Origin: Nocardioides donggukensis | GTDB taxonomy: Bacteria > Actinomycetota > Actinomycetes > Propionibacteriales > Nocardioidaceae | Assembly: GCF_014842875.1 (NCBI RefSeq) | Contig: NZ_JACYXZ010000001.1 | Span: 372,001 to 436,000 of the forward strand | Reading direction: 5' to 3' | DNA: 64,000 nucleotides | Part shown: piece by piece, positions 42,539 to 51,575 of the stretch | Layout of the letters: every line of letters begins with the position of its first letter | How positions within the stretch are numbered: the first letter of the stretch is position 1 | Translations under genes and position numbers: made by a program | Notes under the pieces: generated by a model | What the model saw: the letters and a program-made list of their open reading frames with translations, nothing else | Databases searched by the model: none | What the model was told of the DNA's origin: nothing

Positions 42539-44377
42539 ATGGCGGAGACCTTCCTCGAGCTGCTCTACGAGGACGCCCCGCCCGCGGCGTACGACGAGCT
42601 GTGCGACCGGCTGCGCGAACGGCTCGGGGACGCCGCCGCCGAGCAGCACGCCCTCGCCCTGCAGGTCCGGGAGCGGGTGGCCCGGCACCGTGGCCGGGAG
42701 GCGGAGCTGTCGGCGCTCTACGACACCGCCGGAGACCTGACCGCGATCCGTGACCTGGACACGATCCTGGGCGCGATCGTGCGTCGGGCGCGGCAGCTGC
42801 TGCACGCCGACATGACCTACCTCTCCCTGAACGACGAGGCCGAGGGCGCCTCCTACATGAAGGTCACCGACGGCGCCCTGACGCCCGAGTTCCGGGAGCT
42901 GCGGCTGCCGCTCGGCACCGGCCTGCTCGGGCTGGTCGCCCAGGCCGGGGCGCCGTACTTCACCGAGGACTACCAGGTCGACGAGCGCTTCGTGCACCGC
43001 GAGTACATCGACAGCGCCGTGGCCGGCGAGCGGATCCGGGCGATCCTGGGGGTGCCGCTGGTCGTCGACGGCCACGTGATCGGGGCCCTGCTCGCGGTGC
43101 ACCGGACCGTGCGCCCGTTCCCGCCCGGGGAGGTCACCCTGCTCACGTCGTTCGCGGCGCACGCCGCGGTGGCCCTCGAGAACGCCCGGCTGTTCGAGCA
43201 GGCACGGGCGGCGGTGGACGCCGCCGACGAGGCCAACGCGCTGCTGCGCAGCCGATCGGAGCAGGTGGAGGGGGCGGCCCGCGCCCACGACCGGCTCACC
43301 GACGTGCTGCTGCACGGCGGCGGGGTCGCCGAGATCGCCGAGGTGCTCGCCGGGGTGCTCGGGGGTCAGGTCACCGTGTACGACGAGGCGCAGCGCCTGC
43401 TCGCGGGAGAGCCGGAGGACGTCCCCGGGCTGGACGCGGCGGTGGAGCAGGCGCTGCGCTCGGGCAGGTCGGTGGAGCTCGCGCCGGGCACCTACGTGGC
43501 CGTGGCCGCCGCCGGCGAGGGACACCTCGGGACCCTGCTGGTGCGCACCGGCCCCCTGGAGCAGGGTGAGCGCCGGACCCTGGAGCGGGGCGCCATCGTC
43601 ACCGCCCTGGTGCTGCTGTTCGCCCGCACCGAGGCGGAGGCCGAGGAGCGGGTGCGCGGGGAGCTGCTCGTCGACCTGCTCGCCGGTCGGGAGCTCGACA
43701 GGGAGCGGCTGCGGGAGCGGGCCCGCAGGCAGGGCGCGGAGGTCGAGAAGCCCGGCGTCCTGGCGGTCGCCCGCGTGGCCGGGGCGGACCTGCACCGGGC
43801 GGCCCGGATGGCAGGCCGGCTGGCCCGGGAGCGGCACGGCCTGGCCGCCGCCCACGAGGGCCACGTCGTGCTGCTGGTGCCGGGGGACGAGGCGCTCGAG
43901 GTGGGCGAGGCGCTCCGGGCCCGGGTGGGCGCGGAGCCGGACCGGGTCACCGTCGGCGTGGTCGCCGTGCCCGGCAGCGACGGTGTCCCGGCCGGTCATG
44001 CCGAGGCGCGCCGCTGCGTCGACACCCTGCTCGCGCTCGGCCGGGACGGGGAGGTCAGCGACCCGCCGCACCTCGGACTGGCCCGCCTGCTGCTGGGCAG
44101 CAGCGGCCGCGAGGAGCTCGACGACTTCGTGGACGCGGTCCTCGGTCCGGTGCTGGCCTACGACGCCGGGCGGGGCGCGGAGCTGGCCGACACCCTGGCC
44201 GCGTGGTTCTCGGCCGGGGGCTCCCTGCGCTCGGCGGCGGCCGCGCTCCACGTGCACCCCAACACCGTCTCCCAGCGACTCGAGCGGGTCGGCTCGCTGC
44301 TGGGGGCCGGCTGGCGGGAGCCGGACCGGGCCCTCGACGTGCAGCTCGCGCTGCGCCTGCACTGCCTGAGGGCCTGA
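42539..44377 (+). CDS. GAF-domain PucR/CdaR-type transcriptional regulator
   Basis: The roughly 612-residue regulator has a GAF domain at about residues 60-220 (LTAIRDLDTILGAIVRRARQLL...FAAHAAVALENARLFEQ), a short coiled coil, a middle domain, and a C-terminal PucR helix-turn-helix (LADTLAAWFSAGGSLRSAAAALHVHPNTVSQRLERV). ATG at 42539 is preferred; GTG at 42515 would add eight residues. It lies directly before the 3-hydroxybutyrate dehydrogenase and transporter genes, and ATGTGT/ACACAT repeats in the gap are its likely target. It may sense a carboxylate. Confidence 0.86.
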   Translation: MAETFLELLYEDAPPAAYDELCDRLRERLGDAAAEQHALALQVRERVARHRGREAELSALYDTAGDLTAIRDLDTILGAIVRRARQLLHADMTYLSLNDEAEGASYMKVTDGALTPEFRELRLPLGTGLLGLVAQAGAPYFTEDYQVDERFVHREYIDSAVAGERIRAILGVPLVVDGHVIGALLAVHRTVRPFPPGEVTLLTSFAAHAAVALENARLFEQARAAVDAADEANALLRSRSEQVEGAARAHDRLTDVLLHGGGVAEIAEVLAGVLGGQVTVYDEAQRLLAGEPEDVPGLDAAVEQALRSGRSVELAPGTYVAVAAAGEGHLGTLLVRTGPLEQGERRTLERGAIVTALVLLFARTEAEAEERVRGELLVDLLAGRELDRERLRERARRQGAEVEKPGVLAVARVAGADLHRAARMAGRLARERHGLAAAHEGHVVLLVPGDEALEVGEALRARVGAEPDRVTVGVVAVPGSDGVPAGHAEARRCVDTLLALGRDGEVSDPPHLGLARLLLGSSGREELDDFVDAVLGPVLAYDAGRGAELADTLAAWFSAGGSLRSAAAALHVHPNTVSQRLERVGSLLGAGWREPDRALDVQLALRLHCLRA

Positions 44378-44383
44378 CCCTCG

Positions 44384-44422
44384 GCACACATGACGGCGCT
44401 GGATGTGTGCTCTCCACACATG
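44384..44422. promoter_or_regulatory. Candidate operator array upstream of 3-hydroxybutyrate dehydrogenase
   Basis: GCACACAT (44384-44391) and ATGTGTGC (44403-44410) form a perfect eight-base inverted repeat with an 11-base spacer. A second CACACAT at 44415-44421 pairs with the middle copy. The three boxes sit in the 80-base gap before the dehydrogenase start, the place for binding by the adjacent PucR-type regulator. Confidence 0.6.
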
Positions 44423-44457
44423 GTCGAGGGTGATCGCGGGTCAGTAGCGTCCCCGGC

Positions 44458-45228
44458 ATGCCTGAATCCGTTGCGCCCCTGACCGGCCGCACCGCCCTCG
44501 TCACCGGTGCCGCCAGCGGCATCGGCCGCGCGGTCGCCGCCCGCCTGTCCGCCGACGGCGCCCACGTGTTCGTGCTGGACCGCGAGGAGCGGGAGGCCAA
44601 GGAGGTCGCCGCGGAGGTCGGCGGCGAGCACCTGGTCGCCGACCTCGGCGACCCGCGCGAGATCGACGCCCTCGGCCTGGGCACCGAGATCCGCGCCGAC
44701 ATCCTGGTCAACAACGCCGGCTTCCAGCACGTCGCGCCGGTCGAGGACTTCGAGCCGGTCGCCTTCGCCGCGATCCACCGGGTCATGCTGCAGGCCCCGT
44801 TCCTGCTCGCCCGCGCGCTCCTGCCCGGCATGTACGCCGCCGGGTGGGGTCGGCTCGTGCACGTCTCGTCGGCGCACGGGCACCGCGCCTCGGCGTACAA
44901 GTCGGCCTACGTGAGCGCCAAGCACGGCCTCGAGGGGCTCTCCAAGGTGCTCGCGCTCGAAGGCGCGGGGCGCGGCGTCACCAGCAACACCGTCTGCCCC
45001 GGCTACGTGCGCACGCCGCTCGTCGAGGACCAGATCGCCGACCAGGCGACCAGCCACGGCATCGCCGAGTCCGACGTGCTGCACGACGTGCTGCTGGCCC
45101 GCACCGCGGTCAAGCGCCTCGTGGAGCCCGACGAGGTGGCCGGGATGGTCGGCTTCCTCTGCGGCCCCGGCACCGACTCGATCACCGGCACCTCCCACCT
45201 GATGGACGGCGGCTGGACCGCCGCATGA
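44458..45228 (+). CDS. 3-hydroxybutyrate dehydrogenase (SDR family)
   Basis: This 256-residue SDR has TGAASGIGRAVA near residue 17, NNAGFQHVAPVEDF near residue 84 (typical of 3-hydroxybutyrate dehydrogenase), catalytic YVSAKHGLEGLSK near residue 151, and VCPGYVRTPLVEDQI near residue 178. It oxidises (R)-3-hydroxybutyrate to acetoacetate with NAD. It is followed 11 bases later by a metabolite transporter, and the pair would import and oxidise hydroxybutyrate or a similar acid. Operator-like repeats precede it. Confidence 0.93.
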   Translation: MPESVAPLTGRTALVTGAASGIGRAVAARLSADGAHVFVLDREEREAKEVAAEVGGEHLVADLGDPREIDALGLGTEIRADILVNNAGFQHVAPVEDFEPVAFAAIHRVMLQAPFLLARALLPGMYAAGWGRLVHVSSAHGHRASAYKSAYVSAKHGLEGLSKVLALEGAGRGVTSNTVCPGYVRTPLVEDQIADQATSHGIAESDVLHDVLLARTAVKRLVEPDEVAGMVGFLCGPGTDSITGTSHLMDGGWTAA

Positions 45229-45239
45229 AAGGACACGAC

Positions 45240-46613
45240 ATGACCACCCACGCCCAGACCGCCGACGACCCGGGCACCGACCCGGGCCGGCGCTCGATCG
45301 TCCGGATCGTCGGCGCCAGCCTCGTCGGCACCGCCGTCGAGTGGTACGACTTCTTCCTCTTCGGCTCGGCCGCCGCCCTCGTCTTCGGCGAGGTGTTCTT
45401 CGGTGAGATCGGCGGCACCAACGGCACCCTGTACGCGTTCATGACCTACGCGCTCGGGTTCGTCGCCCGCCCGCTCGGCGGGATCGTCTTCGGCCACTTC
45501 GGGGACAAGGTCGGCCGCAAGACCATGCTGGTCGTCTCGCTGCTGATGATGGGGCTCGGGACGTTCGCGATCGGCCTGCTGCCGACGTACGCCGCGATCG
45601 GCATCTTCGCCCCGATCCTGCTGGTGGTCTGCCGGCTGATCCAGGGCTTCGCGGTCGGCGGCGAGTGGGGCGGCGCGGTGCTGATGGCCGCCGAGCACGG
45701 TCGCGACGACCAGCGAGGCTTCTGGTCCTCCTGGCCGCAGGCCGGCGTGGCGCTCGGCAACCTGCTCGCCACCGGCGTGCTCTGGGTGCTCGCCGCCGTG
45801 CAGAGCGACGAGGCCTTCCTCGAGTGGGGCTGGCGGGTGCCGTTCCTGCTCAGCGCGGTGCTGGTGATCCTCGGGCTCTGGGTCCGGCTCTCCATCGAGG
45901 AGTCCCCGGTGTTCACCGAGGCCAAGGCGGAGCTGGAGGCCAAGGCGGCGGACGCGGGCTCGCCCGGTCAGATGCCGCTGCTGCAGGTGATCCGCAGCTA
46001 CCCCCGCGAGGTGCTCATCGCCATGGGGATGCGGATGGCCGAGAACATCTCCTACTACATCTTCACCGTCGTCGTGCTCACCTACGCAGCCGACTTCGCC
46101 GACCTCGACAAGTCGATCATCCTCAAGGCGCTGCTGATCGGTGCCGCCATCCAGTTCTTCGTGGTGCCCGCCATCGGCGCGCTCTCGGACCGGGTGGGCC
46201 GCCGGCCGCTCTACCTGATCGGCGCCGTGGGCGTGGGCGTCTGGACGTTCGTGTTCTTCGACCTGGTCGACACCGGGTCGCCGAACCTGATCCTGCTCGC
46301 GGTCGTCGTGGGTCTGGTGCTGCACTCGTTCATGTACGCCCCGCAGGCGGCGTTCTTCTCCGAGCTGTTCGGCACCACCGTCCGCTACACCGGCGCCTCG
46401 GTCGGCTACCAGCTGGCGTCGATCTTCGCGGGCGCGCTGGCCCCCATCATCGCGCTCAAGCTGCTCGGTGACGTGAACGACGGCAACACCACCGCGGTCG
46501 GGGTCTACGTCGCGGTCGCGAGCGTCATCACGGTGGCCGCCGTGCTCTTCGCGAAGGAGACCAGCGGCAGCTCGCTGCGGCACGACCGGGTGGTCGAGGA
46601 CGCCAAGGTCTGA
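45240..46613 (+). CDS. MFS metabolite:H+ symporter (MHS family)
   Basis: This 457-residue transporter has 12 predicted helices and the MHS signature: GTAVEWYDFFLFGSAAALVF in helix 1, FGHFGDKVGRKTMLV in loop 2-3, LIQGFAVGGEWGGAVLMAAEH and RYTGASVGYQLASI. This family carries organic acids and osmolytes such as shikimate, citrate, proline or ketoglutarate. Cotranscription with 3-hydroxybutyrate dehydrogenase suggests uptake of 3-hydroxybutyrate or a related acid. GAAAGGA precedes the ATG at 45240. It converges on the anti-sigma gene with 10 bases between stops. Confidence 0.92.
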   Translation: MTTHAQTADDPGTDPGRRSIVRIVGASLVGTAVEWYDFFLFGSAAALVFGEVFFGEIGGTNGTLYAFMTYALGFVARPLGGIVFGHFGDKVGRKTMLVVSLLMMGLGTFAIGLLPTYAAIGIFAPILLVVCRLIQGFAVGGEWGGAVLMAAEHGRDDQRGFWSSWPQAGVALGNLLATGVLWVLAAVQSDEAFLEWGWRVPFLLSAVLVILGLWVRLSIEESPVFTEAKAELEAKAADAGSPGQMPLLQVIRSYPREVLIAMGMRMAENISYYIFTVVVLTYAADFADLDKSIILKALLIGAAIQFFVVPAIGALSDRVGRRPLYLIGAVGVGVWTFVFFDLVDTGSPNLILLAVVVGLVLHSFMYAPQAAFFSELFGTTVRYTGASVGYQLASIFAGALAPIIALKLLGDVNDGNTTAVGVYVAVASVITVAAVLFAKETSGSSLRHDRVVEDAKV

Positions 46614-46623
46614 GGCCCGAGGT

Positions 46624-47367
46624 TCAGGACGGGGCGGGCAGGTCCGCGGTGAGAACCCGCTCGCCCGCCTCGTCCCTGACCACGAAGCGCACGGTCTCGT
46701 CGCGCAGCAGGGCCGACTGCATGTTGCAGGTCACGCTGACCCCGGTCCCGGCGCCCACGAACTCGCCGGCCGGGGTCGTCGTGCCGTCCGCCGACCGCAC
46801 CGCGGCGCGGTAGACCACGCCCTCGGCGAAGCCGGTGCCGGTGAACCGCACCTCGACGCCCCACGTGTGCGGGACCAGGATCGCGCTCTCCACGGCCAGG
46901 CCGGAGTCCCCGGCCGGACGCAGGGCGATCTGCTCCATCGGGACCGCCGCCGGCTCGGGGGCGGTGGCCCGGCCGAGGACGGCGCCGCCGCCGGCGGCCA
47001 CCAGCAGGACCGCCGCGGCGGCCGAGAGTCGTACGACGCGGCCCGCCGCCGGCCGACGGAAGGACCGCACCGAGGTCCGGGAGGCGGAGACCGGGGGCGG
47101 CACCGGCCGGGCGGCCCGCTCGGCGGCCACCCGCTCCCGGATCCGCTCGCCCAGCCAGGCCGGCGGCGTCGGCGGGTCGGCGAGGAGCCCAGGGTCGACC
47201 AAGTCCAGGCCCCGGCGCACCGGCTCGATCTCGGCCAGCTCGGCACGGCAGGCCGGGCACCCGTCGAGGTGGGCGCGGACGGCGGCGGACTCCTGGCCGG
47301 ACAGGTGGCCGAGGGCGTAGGAGCCCAGCTGCTCGCGCAGCCGGCGGTGCGACTCGTCGTCGATCAC
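46624..47367 (-). CDS. Anti-sigma factor with zinc-finger (ZAS) domain
   Basis: The 247-residue membrane protein has an N-terminal anti-sigma zinc domain with the H-x3-C-x2-C motif in AHLDGCPACRAEL near residue 36, a cytoplasmic linker, one membrane helix near residues 113-132 and an extracytoplasmic domain with the stretch AVPMEQIALRP to the end. The start GTG at 47367 overlaps the sigma-factor stop by GTGA. It would hold the ECF sigma factor inactive until an envelope signal triggers release. The outer domain is short, like RskA-type proteins, and the signal is unknown. Confidence 0.9.
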   Translation of the reverse strand: MIDDESHRRLREQLGSYALGHLSGQESAAVRAHLDGCPACRAELAEIEPVRRGLDLVDPGLLADPPTPPAWLGERIRERVAAERAARPVPPPVSASRTSVRSFRRPAAGRVVRLSAAAAVLLVAAGGGAVLGRATAPEPAAVPMEQIALRPAGDSGLAVESAILVPHTWGVEVRFTGTGFAEGVVYRAAVRSADGTTTPAGEFVGAGTGVSVTCNMQSALLRDETVRFVVRDEAGERVLTADLPAPS

Positions 47368-47906
47368 GGTGACACTCCCATCTCGTCCATGGCCACCCGG
47401 AGCGCCTTGAGGCCGTAGAACACGCGGCTCCGGAGGGTACCCACGGGAACGCCCAGCTCGGCGGCCACCTCGGCGTACGGGCGCTCCCTGAGGTGCGTGT
47501 GCACGATCGCGGTCCGGTGCTCCTCGGAGATCCGCTGCAGAGCCTCTTCGACGACCCAGGACAGGAGCAGCTGCTCGGTGGGGTCCTCGGCGCTCCGCCC
47601 GACGGCCTCGGCCGTGGGCGGGTCCATCAGGTTGCGCTGCCAGGGTCGGACCCTGGCGGCGCGGGCGTGGTCGATCATGGCGTTCCGGGCGATCGCGAAC
47701 AGCCACACCCGCAGCGAGGCCAGCGCCGGGTCGAACCGGTCGGCGGCCCGCCACGCGCGCAGGAAGGTCTCCTGGGTCACGTCCTGGGCGGCGCCGGCGT
47801 CGCCGAGGCCGCGGAGCACGAAGCGGTAGAGCTCCGGCCCGTGCAGCAGGTACGCGGCATACACCTCGTCCTCGCTGCCCAGCCCCGCGACCACGACCTC
47901 GTCCAC
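47364..47906 (-). CDS. ECF-family RNA polymerase sigma factor (SigK/SigL-like)
   Basis: This 180-residue protein has region 2 (LYRFVLRGLGDAGAAQDVTQETFLRAWRAADRFDP) and region 4 (ISEEHRTAIVHTHLRERPYAEVAAELGVPVGTLRSRVFYGLKALR), the minimal ECF sigma layout. The GTG at 47906 behind GAGGGGTACGAGG removes a long low-complexity in-frame extension. It is coupled to the anti-sigma gene. Its targets are unknown, but the secreted beta-helix protein gene is transcribed divergently next to it and is a natural candidate. Confidence 0.92.
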   Translation of the reverse strand: MDEVVVAGLGSEDEVYAAYLLHGPELYRFVLRGLGDAGAAQDVTQETFLRAWRAADRFDPALASLRVWLFAIARNAMIDHARAARVRPWQRNLMDPPTAEAVGRSAEDPTEQLLLSWVVEEALQRISEEHRTAIVHTHLRERPYAEVAAELGVPVGTLRSRVFYGLKALRVAMDEMGVSP

Positions 47907-48074
47907 GCCTCGTACCCCTCGTCTCGACCGGTCGGGTTGTCTACGGCGGCGGTCGGCTCCGCGTTCACCGTGCCGGACGCCGGGCTCCCGGGGCCGCTCG
48001 ACACGCGGCATCCGCCGGCGATGCGGTGAACGGGGCGCCCCCGGCATCCGTAGGGATCGCCAGCGCGGGTCAGC

Positions 48075-48091
48075 CATGTGAGAGCCACATG
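48075..48091. other. Short inverted repeat between sigma factor and beta-helix genes
   Basis: CATGTG (48075-48080) and CACATG (48086-48091) form a perfect six-base inverted repeat with a five-base spacer in the 229-base divergent intergenic region. It lies 44 bases before the beta-helix gene start and could be an operator. Nothing else is recognised in this region. Confidence 0.4.
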
Positions 48092-48135
48092 TGTTTCGCC
48101 TCCGGTCGTCGGATCCGCTCGTGAAGGGGAATCTC

Positions 48136-50325
48136 GTGAGAAAACGAAGCTTCAGGACCGTGGCCGGAGGTGCGGCCGGCGTGCTGGCACTGAGCGCCGC
48201 GGCCGTCATGTCTCCGGCCCAGGCGGCCGCGACCACCTACGAGGTGCGGACCGAGGCCCAGCTGCGCGCCGCGGTGGTCGACGCCAACGAGAACCCGGGG
48301 GCCGACCGGATCGTGCTCCGGGCCTCGATCACGTTCGGCTCCTCGCCCGAGGAGGCGATCCCGGGGCCGGACGGTCCGCAGACGGGTGACCTCGACGTCA
48401 CCGACGAGCTCACCGTGCTCGGCTCCGGCAAGACGATCGACGCCAACGGGGTGGACCGGGTCTTCGACGTCACCGGGGACGTCGCGCTCACGCTGCAGGG
48501 CCTGGTGCTCCGCGGCGGCGCCCCGGCGCTGGGCGAGAGCGGTGGCGCCGTCCGCAGCACGGGCAGCCTGGTCGTACGCGACTCGGTGGCCGTGGGCAAC
48601 GCGGTCGAGGGGGCGGGCGCCTCGGGTGGGGCGCTGTTCAACGACGGCGGCACCCTCCTCGTGGAGGGCAGCATCCTCAAGCGGAACGCCGCGGTGCGCG
48701 CCGGGGGCGCGATCGAGGCGAACGCCGGCACCACCCGGGTGCTCGGCTCGCGGCTGGTGAACAACAGCGCGGGCCCGACCCCCGGGAACGGCGGCGGCCT
48801 GCACCTGACCGGCGAGGGCCGGGTCGAGGTCACCGACTCCGACGTGCTGCGCAACACCGCGACCGCCGAGGGCGGCGGCCTGTGGAACTCCGCGGCGGGC
48901 ACCTTCGTGGTGCTCCGCTCCGAGGTCCGGGGCAACGTCGCGGAGGGCGCCGAGGCCACCAACGGTGGCGGCGGGCTGTTCAACGACGGCGGCTTCCTGA
49001 ACGTGCGCCGGTCCCTGGTCCAGGGGAACTCGGCGACCGGGGCCTCCGGCTCCGGCGGCGGTGTCCTCAACGACGCCGGCCGGCTGCGGCTCGGCCGCAG
49101 CACGGTGCGGGACAACGAGGCGGAGCGGGCCGGTGGCGGCATCGAGACCAACGCGGGCACCGTGGACCTGCGGCGCACCGACCTGATCCGGAACGAGGTC
49201 GGCGCCAACCCGGGCAACGGCGGCGGTCTGCACGTGAGCGGTGCCGGTGTCGTCGACTACGTCCGCGGCACCGTGTTCGGCAACTACGCCTCGCTCGAGG
49301 GCGGCGGCCTGTGGAACAGCGCCGGGGGCCGGATGCTGCTCGACTACGTCGACGTGGAGGAGAACGTTGCCGACGGCGACGACTCGGACAACGGTGGCGG
49401 CGGGCTCTACAACGACGGCGGCTTCCTCAAGTCCCGGCACTCCTCGATCTCCGGGAACTCCGCCAGCGGTGCGGCCGGCTCCGGCGGTGGCGTCCTGAAC
49501 AACGGCGGCTTCCTGCGCCTCGGTCGGACCACCCTCCGCGCGAACGACGCCCAGCGGGCCGGGGGCGGCATCGAGACCAACTCCGGACCGGTCAGCCTGC
49601 GACGCACGGACCTGGTCCGCAACGAGGCGGGCACGGCCCCCGGCAACGGTGGCGGCCTGCACGTGACCGGTCGCTCGAAGGTCACCTACATCCACGGCGC
49701 CGTGGTCGGGAACCGGGCCGGCAGCGAAGGTGGCGGGCTCTGGAACAGCGTGACCGGGGAGATGCGTCTGGAGGACCTCGTGGTCCGTGGCAACGTCGCC
49801 GAGGGCGACGACGCGACCAACGGCGGCGGCGGTCTGTTCAACGACGGCGGCTTCCTCAACGTGCTCGACTCGAAGATCAAGCGCAACTCCGCGACCGGCG
49901 CGTCCGGCTCGGGCGGCGGCGTCTTCAACGAGGGCGGCCTGCTGTGGATGGGCGACACCGTGCTCCGGCAGAACGACGCCGAGCGCGCCGGCGGTGGCAT
50001 CGAGACCAACGCCGGGGAGGTCACCCTCGAGGGGGTCGACATGTTCGGCAACACCGCGGGTGACAACCCGGGCAACGGTGGCGGTCTGCACGTCTCCGGG
50101 AACGGTCGGGTCGACTACGACGGCGGGACGGTGACCAACAACGCCGCCGCGAACGAGGGTGGTGGGCTCTGGAACAGCGCCGTGGGCACGATCCGGACCA
50201 CCGGGGTCACGATCCGTGGGAACACCGCACCGGTCGGGCCGAACGTGTTCAACCAGCCCCCGGGTGGCACGTTCACGGTCGACGGCACGCCGATCCCGCC
50301 GGGCGACAACGACTTCAGCAACTGA
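48136..50325 (+). CDS. Secreted right-handed parallel beta-helix protein with 143-residue superrepeats
   Basis: The 729-residue protein has an N-terminal signal peptide (VRKRSFRTVAGGAAGVLALSAAAV, cleavage near AQAAA) and a repeat region built from motifs such as GGGLFNDGGFL, AGGGIETNAG, NPGNGGGLHV and EGGGLWNS. These recur with an exact 143-residue (429-base) period, which is typical of right-handed parallel beta-helix or polymorphic-membrane-protein-like repeats. There is no LPxTG or membrane anchor at the C-terminus, so it is probably released or loosely bound. The GTG start at 48136 follows AAGGGGA. Possible adhesin or polysaccharide-interacting protein; substrate and activity are unknown. 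Confidence 0.88.
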   Translation: MRKRSFRTVAGGAAGVLALSAAAVMSPAQAAATTYEVRTEAQLRAAVVDANENPGADRIVLRASITFGSSPEEAIPGPDGPQTGDLDVTDELTVLGSGKTIDANGVDRVFDVTGDVALTLQGLVLRGGAPALGESGGAVRSTGSLVVRDSVAVGNAVEGAGASGGALFNDGGTLLVEGSILKRNAAVRAGGAIEANAGTTRVLGSRLVNNSAGPTPGNGGGLHLTGEGRVEVTDSDVLRNTATAEGGGLWNSAAGTFVVLRSEVRGNVAEGAEATNGGGGLFNDGGFLNVRRSLVQGNSATGASGSGGGVLNDAGRLRLGRSTVRDNEAERAGGGIETNAGTVDLRRTDLIRNEVGANPGNGGGLHVSGAGVVDYVRGTVFGNYASLEGGGLWNSAGGRMLLDYVDVEENVADGDDSDNGGGGLYNDGGFLKSRHSSISGNSASGAAGSGGGVLNNGGFLRLGRTTLRANDAQRAGGGIETNSGPVSLRRTDLVRNEAGTAPGNGGGLHVTGRSKVTYIHGAVVGNRAGSEGGGLWNSVTGEMRLEDLVVRGNVAEGDDATNGGGGLFNDGGFLNVLDSKIKRNSATGASGSGGGVFNEGGLLWMGDTVLRQNDAERAGGGIETNAGEVTLEGVDMFGNTAGDNPGNGGGLHVSGNGRVDYDGGTVTNNAAANEGGGLWNSAVGTIRTTGVTIRGNTAPVGPNVFNQPPGGTFTVDGTPIPPGDNDFSN
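48784..50190 (+). repeat. 429-bp in-frame tandem superrepeat within the beta-helix gene
   Basis: The codons for GNGGGLH start at 48784, 49213, 49642 and 50071, each exactly 429 bases after the last, and the other motifs keep the same spacing. The copies have diverged at scattered positions, so this is an old duplication still prone to recombination. Confidence 0.88.
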
Positions 50326-50376
50326 TCTCGGGCAGCCGACGAGAGGGCCTCGTGCCCAGCTGAGGATCGAGCAGGA

Positions 50377-50416
50377 CCCGAAGGCCCCCCGCGACCCGTC
50401 GCGGGGGGCCTTCGGG
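50377..50416. terminator. Strong terminator hairpin after the beta-helix gene
   Basis: Perfect 19-base arms at 50377-50395 and 50398-50416 surround a two-base loop. It lies between the convergent beta-helix and YeiH-type genes and can terminate both. Confidence 0.85.
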
Positions 50417-50437
50417 CGTCCGCCCGCCGGGCCGTGC

Positions 50438-51505
50438 TCACACCACGAGCAGGACGCCGGCCAGGGAGACGCCGGCCACGATCAGGGTCGAGGCCCCGGA
50501 CAGCACGAGGGCCGGGCCGCTCGCACGGACCAGTCCTGCGAGCCGCACCGCGGTCCCGAGCCCGAACAGGGCCGCTCCGAGGGTCAGCGTCTGGAGCGTC
50601 TCGACCGGGGCGAACAGCACGTCGGGGACCAGTCCGGCCGTCCGCAGCAGCGAGCAGGCCAGGAACCCGACCACGAACGCCGGGACCAGCGGCGGCAGCT
50701 CGCCCGTGAGCGGAGCGGAGGCGCCGGACCCGGCGCGCCGGTCGGAGCCGCGGGCCAGCTCGCGTCGGCGGAGGACGGCGACCCCGGCGACGACCGGTGC
50801 CAGCATCAGGACCCGAGTCAGCTTGACCACGGTCGCTATCGCCACGGCGGCCGCCCCGGCCGGGCCGGCCGCCGCCACCACCTGGCCGACCTCGTGCACG
50901 CCGGCACCGGCCCAGACCCCCAGCTGGGCGTCGTCGAGGCCGAGCGGTCCCTGGAGCAGCGGTACGGCGACCATCGCGGCCGTGCCCCAGACGGTGACCA
51001 TGGCGACGGCGAGGGCCACGTCGTCCTCGTCGGCCTCCGCGGTCCGCTGCATGCCGGCGATCGCGGAGGCGCCGCAGATCGAGAAGCCGGTGGCGATCAG
51101 GAGGCTGCGCGGCCGGCCGAGACCGAGCCTCGTCCCCAGCCAGAACGTGCCCGCGAGCGTCGTGAGCAGGGTGACCACGACCAGGCCGACGACCGGTGCT
51201 CCGAGCGCCACGATCGCGCCGAGGGGCAGCGAGAACCCCAGCAGGACCACGCCGGCCCGCAGGAGGGTCCGGGTCGCGAGCCGGAGCCCGGGTGCCGCCG
51301 AGGCGGGCAGCAGTCCCAGGTTGGTGAGCGCGGCACCGAACAGCACGGCGAAGGTGAGCACCCCCACCTGTGGCAGCAACCGGTGCGCGACGACGGCCGC
51401 CAGGACGCCGGCCGAGGCGAGCCAGAGACCCGCGGTCACACCCGGGGCCGCGGTCGCCGCACCCTGCTGGAGCCGCGGAGGAGCCGCCGACGTCGATGGG
51501 GTCAT
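50438..51505 (-). CDS. YeiH-family putative sulfate/anion exporter
   Basis: The 355-residue integral membrane protein belongs to the UPF0324/YeiH family, annotated as putative sulfate exporters. Family blocks include LLRAGVVLLGFSLPLGAI, LLIATGFSICGASAIAGMQRTAEADEDDVALAVAMVTVWGTAAM and VWAGAGVHEVGQVVAAAG. It has about ten helices. The divergent LysR regulator 70 bases away probably controls it, the common arrangement for this family. The physiological anion is not established. Confidence 0.88.
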   Translation of the reverse strand: MTPSTSAAPPRLQQGAATAAPGVTAGLWLASAGVLAAVVAHRLLPQVGVLTFAVLFGAALTNLGLLPASAAPGLRLATRTLLRAGVVLLGFSLPLGAIVALGAPVVGLVVVTLLTTLAGTFWLGTRLGLGRPRSLLIATGFSICGASAIAGMQRTAEADEDDVALAVAMVTVWGTAAMVAVPLLQGPLGLDDAQLGVWAGAGVHEVGQVVAAAGPAGAAAVAIATVVKLTRVLMLAPVVAGVAVLRRRELARGSDRRAGSGASAPLTGELPPLVPAFVVGFLACSLLRTAGLVPDVLFAPVETLQTLTLGAALFGLGTAVRLAGLVRASGPALVLSGASTLIVAGVSLAGVLLVV

Positions 51506-51575
51506 GCACCCATGCTCCGCGGTGCCGACCGTCGCCGGTAGCCGGCAACCCGGCATCACGTCATACGCTGTGTGC

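Noticed and set aside
40988..44419. A 1143-codon minus-strand open frame
   Set aside because: It runs antisense through the GAF-PucR gene and out of frame across the PhaC-like gene and the end of ung; composition is typical of GC-rich shadow frames.
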